Positions 13,532-17,581 of a DNA stretch of 17,581 bases are shown here, piece by piece. How positions within the stretch are numbered: the first letter of the stretch is position 1; the number at the start of each line of letters is the position of its first letter. The DNA is taken from positions 1-17,581 of the forward strand of contig CAZJYI010000204.1 in assembly GCA_964550025.1 (NCBI GenBank). Reading direction: 5' to 3'. The notes under the pieces were generated by a model. The model had not been told where the DNA came from. It saw nothing but the letters and a program-made list of their open reading frames with translations, and did not search any database. This stretch comes from CAZJYI01 sp964550025 (lineage in GTDB: Bacteria > Verrucomicrobiota > Kiritimatiellia > UBA8416 > CAYOBW01). Both the position numbers and the translations under genes were made by a program.

Positions 13532-14074
13532 TCAATAAAAGACAAATTCGACCCGCCGATTCATGCGCCACGAGGCCTCGCTGTGCCCCGGATCGGCGGG
13601 CTGTTCCTCGCCATAGCTGCGGGTCTGGATACGCGAACCATCGATGCCGAGCGTAACGAGGTTGGCACGAATAGCCAGTGCACGGTGTTCTCCGAGCGAC
13701 ATGTTGTACTCGTTGCTCCCCCGCTCGTCGCAATGCCCCTCCGTCACGAGGGTGAGCCCGGGCTCGCCGCGCATCATTTCGGCAACCCGCTCAATCTTGC
13801 TGAGCTCCGAAGACTGAACCTGGAAGCTGTCGTAGGAGAAGTAGACGGGGTCCACCTGGTAGGCCGGATCGGTCTTCCGCTCGTCGATGGAGAAACGGTT
13901 CTCCAATCCGATATCCCCGGGAAGCGGCCCCGTGGTTCCGTCACCAAAGGTCAAGGGTTCCAGGTCGTCCAACACTTCGCTTTCGTCATCGCTCCAAAAG
14001 TCGAGCCAACCGCAGCCCGAACACATGACTCCACACAGGCAAACGACCAAGGTAGCTCTCAAAAAACGCTTCAT
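13532..14074 (-). CDS. pal: Peptidoglycan-associated lipoprotein Pal
   Basis: A predicted 180-residue outer-membrane lipoprotein. The signal peptide is unusually rich in Cys (C12, C14, C18), and the lipobox C-S-G-C makes C21 the likely lipidated residue. An acidic linker (about 24-72) leads to an OmpA-type peptidoglycan-binding domain (73-180) with VYFSYDS, the Pal signature GHCDERGSNEYNMSLGEHRA (113-132), a YGEEQPA segment and NRRVEF (172-177). It tethers the outer membrane to peptidoglycan and binds TolB. ATG 14074 has AGGAG 8 nt upstream. It lies 55 nt after tolB and 104 nt before tatA; I see no convincing terminator in that second gap, so tatAC may be read through. Confidence 0.95.
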   Translation of the reverse strand: MKRFLRATLVVCLCGVMCSGCGWLDFWSDDESEVLDDLEPLTFGDGTTGPLPGDIGLENRFSIDERKTDPAYQVDPVYFSYDSFQVQSSELSKIERVAEMMRGEPGLTLVTEGHCDERGSNEYNMSLGEHRALAIRANLVTLGIDGSRIQTRSYGEEQPADPGHSEASWRMNRRVEFVFY

Positions 14075-14129
14075 CTATGCACTCCTCTCTCGCGCAACTC
14101 TAAGTATGCCTCTCGGGCTCGGCACTAGT

Positions 14130-15329
14130 TCACTTCGACGACCAGGCGGGAGAATACCAGTCTCCTTGCACGGTAGTCAACCGTACTGCCCGGCGTTCTT
14201 TCGTGTCAAGGATATAGAGGTCCGAGTGATAGCGCACCGTCTGCACATACGCGATATGCCGCGCATCGGGCGCCCAGCACGGGTCCTCATGGTCCACAAA
14301 ATCCTGCGTGAGCTGCGGCTCATCGCGCTGACCGGGCGAAATCATGCAGATCTGGTAGCGCCCCCCCCTTCGGCTGCTGTACACAACACGGCCATCCGGT
14401 CCCCAGTCAGGCGCCACGTTTTCGCTTCCGCGGAAGGTCACGCGCTTCGGATCGCCGCCCCGTGCGCCGACAACATAGAGCTGAGGCGAGCCCGACTTGT
14501 CCGAGACGAACACCACCTGTTTGCCGTCGGGAGACCACGAGGGGCTGGCTTCCGCCCCGTGACGCGTGCGCGTGATCCTCGTAAGACGGCGCGTTCGAAG
14601 ATCCATGACGTACAAGTCCGGATTGCCGTCCTTGGAAAGGGTCAGCACCATGCGCCGCCCGTCGGGCGAGATGTCCGCCCCGGCGTTCAAACCGGGGAAA
14701 CCCGACATCCGCCCCAGCTTCTTGCGAACCAGGTCGATGCGATACACATCGGGAAAGCCGCGATGGAAAGAGGTATACACGAGACTCTTGCCTTCGGGCC
14801 CCCAGTTCGGCGTCAGGCAGACGGCGCCTTTACGCGTGATGTTCACCAGCCCCGCCCCGTCGGCATCACAGATGTAGATGTCCTTTCTGCCCCCGCGGGA
14901 GCCCACCATCGCGATCCGCGTCGAGGCGATGCCGCGCTTCCCCAGCACGCCCTCCACAATGGCATCCGCCACGCGATGGGCCAGCCGCCGCGCCTGGCCA
15001 CTCTGCTCGGTGAGGGTGCGGCTGACATATCGGGCGTGCGTGGACTTGTTCAGCGCCTGAAAGGCGACCTTGGCCGAGCTGCCGGAGTCCGAAAAGCTCC
15101 CGGACACAACAACGCTGGCCCCGCTGCGCACCACGAACCACCCCGAACGCTCCAGGTCGTCGGAGAGGGTTCGCCGGAAAAGCACGCCGGGCGCCCCCGC
15201 CACGGACATGCCGCCGATGTCGATGCCGACCCTGCCGGCGCCCTCCTTCTCGACATACACCTTGTCGTCCGCCGTAACGGATACGACCGCGAACACCAGG
15301 AGCAACGCCCCAACAAGCTTCAATCTCAT
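14130..15329 (-). CDS. tolB: Tol-Pal system periplasmic protein TolB
   Basis: A predicted 399-residue periplasmic protein that links Pal to the inner-membrane Tol complex. I chose ATG 15329 because it gives a clean signal peptide (MRLKLVGALLLVFAVVSVTA, cut before DD) and a 13-nt gap from the upstream stop; the frame opens at 15365, but those 12 residues are polar and would precede the signal. The N-terminal TolB domain (about 25-145) contains FRRTLSDDLERSGWF. A beta-propeller follows with recurring TolB blades: KDIYICDADGAGLVNIT, SPDGRRMVLT, NPDLYVMDLRTRRLTRIT, PSWSPDGKQVVFVSD and SDLYILDTKERRAVRLT. Length is close to the usual 400-430. The Shine-Dalgarno sequence is weak (AGGCGG). Confidence 0.93.
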   Translation of the reverse strand: MRLKLVGALLLVFAVVSVTADDKVYVEKEGAGRVGIDIGGMSVAGAPGVLFRRTLSDDLERSGWFVVRSGASVVVSGSFSDSGSSAKVAFQALNKSTHARYVSRTLTEQSGQARRLAHRVADAIVEGVLGKRGIASTRIAMVGSRGGRKDIYICDADGAGLVNITRKGAVCLTPNWGPEGKSLVYTSFHRGFPDVYRIDLVRKKLGRMSGFPGLNAGADISPDGRRMVLTLSKDGNPDLYVMDLRTRRLTRITRTRHGAEASPSWSPDGKQVVFVSDKSGSPQLYVVGARGGDPKRVTFRGSENVAPDWGPDGRVVYSSRRGGRYQICMISPGQRDEPQLTQDFVDHEDPCWAPDARHIAYVQTVRYHSDLYILDTKERRAVRLTTVQGDWYSPAWSSK

Positions 15330-15342
15330 TCCGTACCGCCTG

Positions 15343-16020
15343 CTAGTCCTTGATTCTGAACACAATCGTTACCGTGCTCCGCCGCCTGATAAAGGCCGGC
15401 GACAGCCCCGGAATCTTCGAAACGGCATTCGCAGCCGCCATCACGCTCTGGTCCATCACGCCATTCCCGGAGGACTTTGTCAACCGCCGACTGGTGATCG
15501 TCCCGTCCGGCCCCAGCCCGATGGTCACTTCGGCTTCCGTCCGGCCGGCCTCCGTGGCGCTCGGCTGGTTCCAGGCATCGTGGAGGCAGCGCTGGATAAG
15601 GGCAAGACACCACTGATCCTCCGTCGGCGTCACCTGCGGCGTGCGCGGCGTGGTCTCGGCCCCCATCAGCTTCCTGATCTCCTCGTCGGAGGGCGCCGGC
15701 TTCCGCGGGCGATCCGGCTTGATCTGCCGGTTGACGACCTTGTCGCTCACCTTGATGGGCGTCTTCTTGCGCTTGGGCTTCGGCTTGGGGTCCGGGATCT
15801 TGAATTCCTTGGGCGGTGGCGGAGGCGGGGGTGGCGCCACGGGATCGGGCGGCACCTCTACGGCCTCGGCGGGAGCGGCAAACATGAGGTCGACCGGAAT
15901 CATGACCGGCTCCTTCTTACGGAACAGACTGCGGACCGCGGAGGTGACAAGCAGACACAGTATCACGGCGACGTGCACCACCGTTACGATCTTGAGATTG
16001 CGCCTGAACCGGGAAGTCAC
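15343..16020 (-). CDS. tolA: TolA/TonB-like energy-transducing protein
   Basis: A predicted 225-residue protein starting at GTG 16020, preceded by an AGGAAAGG purine run. One N-terminal membrane anchor (about 11-30) is followed by a Pro-rich periplasmic spacer (57-110) with eight consecutive prolines and Lys/Pro repeats, then a C-terminal TonB/TolA-type domain (136-225) with QRCLHDAW, a VTIGLGPDGTI strand and VTIVFRIKD. It should couple proton-motive force from TolQR to the outer membrane. Its place between tolR and tolB argues for the TolA role. The spacer is Pro-rich like TonB rather than the long Ala-rich helix of enterobacterial TolA, so an automatic label of TonB is possible. Confidence 0.82.
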   Translation of the reverse strand: MTSRFRRNLKIVTVVHVAVILCLLVTSAVRSLFRKKEPVMIPVDLMFAAPAEAVEVPPDPVAPPPPPPPPKEFKIPDPKPKPKRKKTPIKVSDKVVNRQIKPDRPRKPAPSDEEIRKLMGAETTPRTPQVTPTEDQWCLALIQRCLHDAWNQPSATEAGRTEAEVTIGLGPDGTITSRRLTKSSGNGVMDQSVMAAANAVSKIPGLSPAFIRRRSTVTIVFRIKD

Positions 16021-16071
16021 GGTGCCTTTCCTTTCTCGCCCTTGGCGTGTTTCGCAGCCTTCAGATCCGGA

Positions 16072-16479
16072 CTATGTTTCCCCCTGCGTAACCAGGGCCA
16101 TCTTCGATATCTTCGCCTTGTGCAGGAGCTTCAAAACGTCAACCACTCTCCCATATTCCAAACGCTCATCGGCGCGAACCATCACAACCACGGAGGGGTC
16201 AATCGCCACCAGCCGCGACAGGTGGTCCTGTAGCTCCTCCAGGCTCAACTCGAGATCGTTGAGGAAGGTCCTGCCCTCCTGGTCTATCGTGATTGTCCGC
16301 GCCTTGTCGGGCGTCAGCTCGTCGGACTTCCCCTGCGGCAGATTGATGGGAATGCCCTGCTCGATCAGTGGAAACGTGATGATGAACGTGATCAGCAGAA
16401 TGAAGGTCAGGTCCATCAACGGGGTGAGGTTGATCTCACTGATGCGCTTCACATTCGTCAACGGTGTCTTGCGAGGCAT
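16072..16479 (-). CDS. tolR: ExbD/TolR proton-channel subunit
   Basis: A predicted 135-residue inner-membrane protein. A short cytoplasmic start leads to one membrane helix with the family motif INLTPLMDLTFILLITFII; D23 is the conserved proton-carrying Asp. The periplasmic part shows INLPQGKS, the ITIDQEGRTFLND strand pair and VVVMVRADERLEYGRVVDVL, all typical of ExbD/TolR. It works with TolQ as the motor of the Tol system. ATG 16479 has GGAG 6 nt upstream and begins 13 nt after the tolQ stop. A 51-nt gap to the TolA-like gene holds only that gene's ribosome-binding site. Confidence 0.93.
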   Translation of the reverse strand: MPRKTPLTNVKRISEINLTPLMDLTFILLITFIITFPLIEQGIPINLPQGKSDELTPDKARTITIDQEGRTFLNDLELSLEELQDHLSRLVAIDPSVVVMVRADERLEYGRVVDVLKLLHKAKISKMALVTQGET

Positions 16480-16492
16480 GTTGTTCTCCGGC

Positions 16493-17230
16493 TCAACCGT
16501 AATGCCGCTGAATGTCCGACACGAACTCCTGGCTGAAATTCTCCATCTTCACACACAATCGCCGCACCTGCTCACTCAGCACGTTGTAGCCGATCGCGGA
16601 AGGAAGCGCGACCAGCAACCCCACAACCGTTGTCAGCAGGGCGCCTGAAATGCCCGGCGCCACCGCCGACAGCATCGCCGTTCCGGTCACGGCCATCCCC
16701 CCGAACGAATCCATGACGCCCCAGACCGTTCCAAGCAACCCCAGGAACGGCGCCGTTGTGGTGGCAATCGCAAGGAGGCCCATGCTGTTTTCCAACAGGA
16801 GCGCCTGGTCCGCCATCGTGCGTTCGGCCATGCTCTGGACCGATGCGATCTCCCGCTGGTCCAGGTGCGCACCGGCCGGAGCCACGGCCGTCACGCCCGC
16901 GCCGGCTGGCACGACCCCGGCGCGCTCGAGCGATCCGCCCAGCGCTACGCACGCGGCATCGTAGACGGTGTACAACGGACAGGCCTCGAACCGCTTCTTC
17001 TTTCTATCCAGAAAGACGGCCGTAGGCGACGGGTCCTTGCGATAGGCAGCCAGGAAGCGCTCCGAGGCGCCGTGGGCAATCAGGAGCTCACGGATCTTGG
17101 TCACCATGATGGACCACACAAAGATGGAACCGACGAAGAGCAAGCCGACAATCACCTTGCCGGCAAGATTCGATTGGGTATATGCATACTCGACGCCCGC
17201 CAGGGGGATATAACTGACTAGAGAATACAC
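16493..17230 (-). CDS. tolQ: ExbB/TolQ proton-channel subunit
   Basis: A predicted 245-residue inner-membrane protein with three membrane helices (about 23-43, 149-173 and 187-212). The conserved motifs are ATTTAPFLGLLGTVWGVMDSF and VAPGISGALLTTVVGLLVALPSAIGYN. It forms the stator-like proton channel with TolR. It starts at GTG 17230 behind a strong GAGGAG; no ATG in frame nearby would keep the first helix. The cytoplasmic loop has an Ala/Gly/Pro/Val-rich stretch (about 105-121). It is the first gene of the tol-pal-tat run and sits about 60 nt downstream of a recognisable promoter. Confidence 0.93.
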   Translation of the reverse strand: MYSLVSYIPLAGVEYAYTQSNLAGKVIVGLLFVGSIFVWSIMVTKIRELLIAHGASERFLAAYRKDPSPTAVFLDRKKKRFEACPLYTVYDAACVALGGSLERAGVVPAGAGVTAVAPAGAHLDQREIASVQSMAERTMADQALLLENSMGLLAIATTTAPFLGLLGTVWGVMDSFGGMAVTGTAMLSAVAPGISGALLTTVVGLLVALPSAIGYNVLSEQVRRLCVKMENFSQEFVSDIQRHYG

Positions 17231-17234
17231 GTTG

Positions 17235-17240
17235 CTCCTC
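17235..17240 (-). promoter_or_regulatory. Ribosome-binding site supporting a GTG start for tolQ
   Basis: GAGGAG on the minus strand lies 4 nt before GTG 17230. It is the strongest Shine-Dalgarno match in the minus-strand cluster and supports GTG as the start codon. Confidence 0.7.
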
Positions 17241-17295
17241 GCCGGGTAGTGCCTGTTTCATCGCCTGGAGGAAAGGCGACACCAAGGTCATAGTC

Positions 17296-17324
17296 ACTGT
17301 AGGACCCGGACTGCAGGATGTCAA
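17296..17324 (-). promoter_or_regulatory. Sigma70-type promoter for the tol-pal-tat run
   Basis: On the minus strand, TTGACA (17319-17324, perfect -35) and TACAGT (17296-17301, fair -10) are separated by exactly 17 nt. Transcription would start near 17289, leaving a leader of about 60 nt before tolQ. The -35 box overlaps the T tract of the terminator of the upstream gene. Confidence 0.65.
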
Positions 17325-17373
17325 AAAAGAAAAGCGACGGTGAGCCAGATTGCCCATCCGCCGCTTCTCTTTT
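17323..17373 (-). terminator. Intrinsic terminator after the H1-like gene
   Basis: On the minus strand a 16-bp stem (arms 17358-17373 and 17325-17340, with two G-U pairs and a 17-nt loop) has a GC-rich centre and ends in a T-rich tract (TTTTCTTTTTT). It begins 35 nt after the stop of the H1-like gene, as expected for its transcription terminator. The plus-strand reading is also T-rich on the far side but weaker. Confidence 0.8.
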
Positions 17374-17408
17374 GCTCTTGATCGGTGCTGATGCACCGTT
17401 CGATTTCA

Positions 17409-17579
17409 CTATTTTCTCTTGCTCGCCTTCTTCTTGGCGGCCTTCTTCTTCGGCGCAGCCTTCTTGGCGGCCTTCTTCGGCGCGGCCTTCTTGGCTACCT
17501 TCTTCTTCGGCGCGGCCTTCTTGGCGGCCTTCTTCTTCGGAGCAGACATCTTGGCAGACATCTTCTTAGGCGCAGCCAT
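17409..17579 (-). CDS. Histone H1-like Lys/Ala/Pro-rich DNA-binding protein, start uncertain
   Basis: The minus strand reads from ATG 17579 to TAG 17409, giving 56 residues built from AAPKK(K) and AAKK units and ending ASKRK. About half the residues are Lys. Such histone H1-like tails (compare chlamydial Hc1/Hc2 and other bacterial Lys/Ala/Pro-rich proteins) bind DNA non-specifically and compact the nucleoid. Only two bases precede this ATG in the window, so the ribosome-binding site is not visible; the gene may start here, at one of the two later Met codons, or further upstream as part of a longer protein with a folded domain. It ends just before a clear terminator and is probably a separate unit from tolQ. 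The function is inferred from composition alone. Confidence 0.7.
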   Translation of the reverse strand: MAAPKKMSAKMSAPKKKAAKKAAPKKKVAKKAAPKKAAKKAAPKKKAAKKKASKRK

Positions 17580-17581
17580 CT

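Noticed and set aside
13887..15353. Plus-strand open frame of 488 codons opposite tolB and pal
   Set aside because: tolB and pal are clear on the other strand; this frame is His/Arg/Pro-rich with no domain.

Overview
The window is GC-rich bacterial chromosome that reads like a member of the Planctomycetes-Verrucomicrobia group, most plausibly Kiritimatiellota, Lentisphaerota or Verrucomicrobiota. The reasons are a secreted formylglycine-type sulfatase fused to autotransporter-associated beta-strand repeats, several secreted GH95-like/DUF5703 glycosidases, and short tandem repeats and hairpins of a kind I recall from such genomes. This placement is an inference; there is no rRNA or other phylogenetic marker here.

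Left half, plus strand (3-11908): a tightly packed glycan-degradation cluster. It opens with the 3' end of an L-rhamnose mutarotase gene (rhaM-like). Two tandem paralogous secreted GH95-like glycosidases follow (434-3085 and 3125-5746), then a third, more divergent DUF5703/six-hairpin glycosidase carrying an inserted LamG-like module (5770-8532). The cluster ends with a 1121-residue secreted sulfatase (8543-11908). Gaps of 39, 23 and 10 nt suggest co-transcription. The combination suggests stepwise attack on a sulfated glycan rich in 6-deoxy-L-sugars (L-fucose or L-rhamnose): the sulfatase removes sulfate, the exo-glycosidases release sugars, and the mutarotase equilibrates the anomers in the cytoplasm. 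No SusC/SusD-type transporter is present.

Middle (11909-12127): a convergent intergenic region holding three small hairpins of one family. The loop is the same (TTGGC or its complement) and the stems differ by compensatory changes; two of the hairpins lie in a 37-nt direct repeat.

Right half, minus strand (17579 down to 12128): a 56-residue Lys/Ala/Pro histone H1-like gene, an intrinsic terminator that overlaps the -35 box of a good sigma70-type promoter, then tolQ-tolR-tolA/tonB-like-tolB-pal followed by tatA and tatC. The Tol-Pal genes encode the energised envelope-stabilising machine of a Gram-negative cell; TatA and TatC form a minimal twin-arginine translocase. TatA has an unusually long acidic tail.

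Most worth a second look: (1) a nonamer tandem repeat that lies between genes at 363-395 and again, in frame, as the signal-peptide start of the second glycosidase; (2) a heptamer tandem repeat inside the third glycosidase gene; (3) an apparently circularly permuted LamG module nested in that glycosidase; (4) the covarying hairpin family at 11939-12046.
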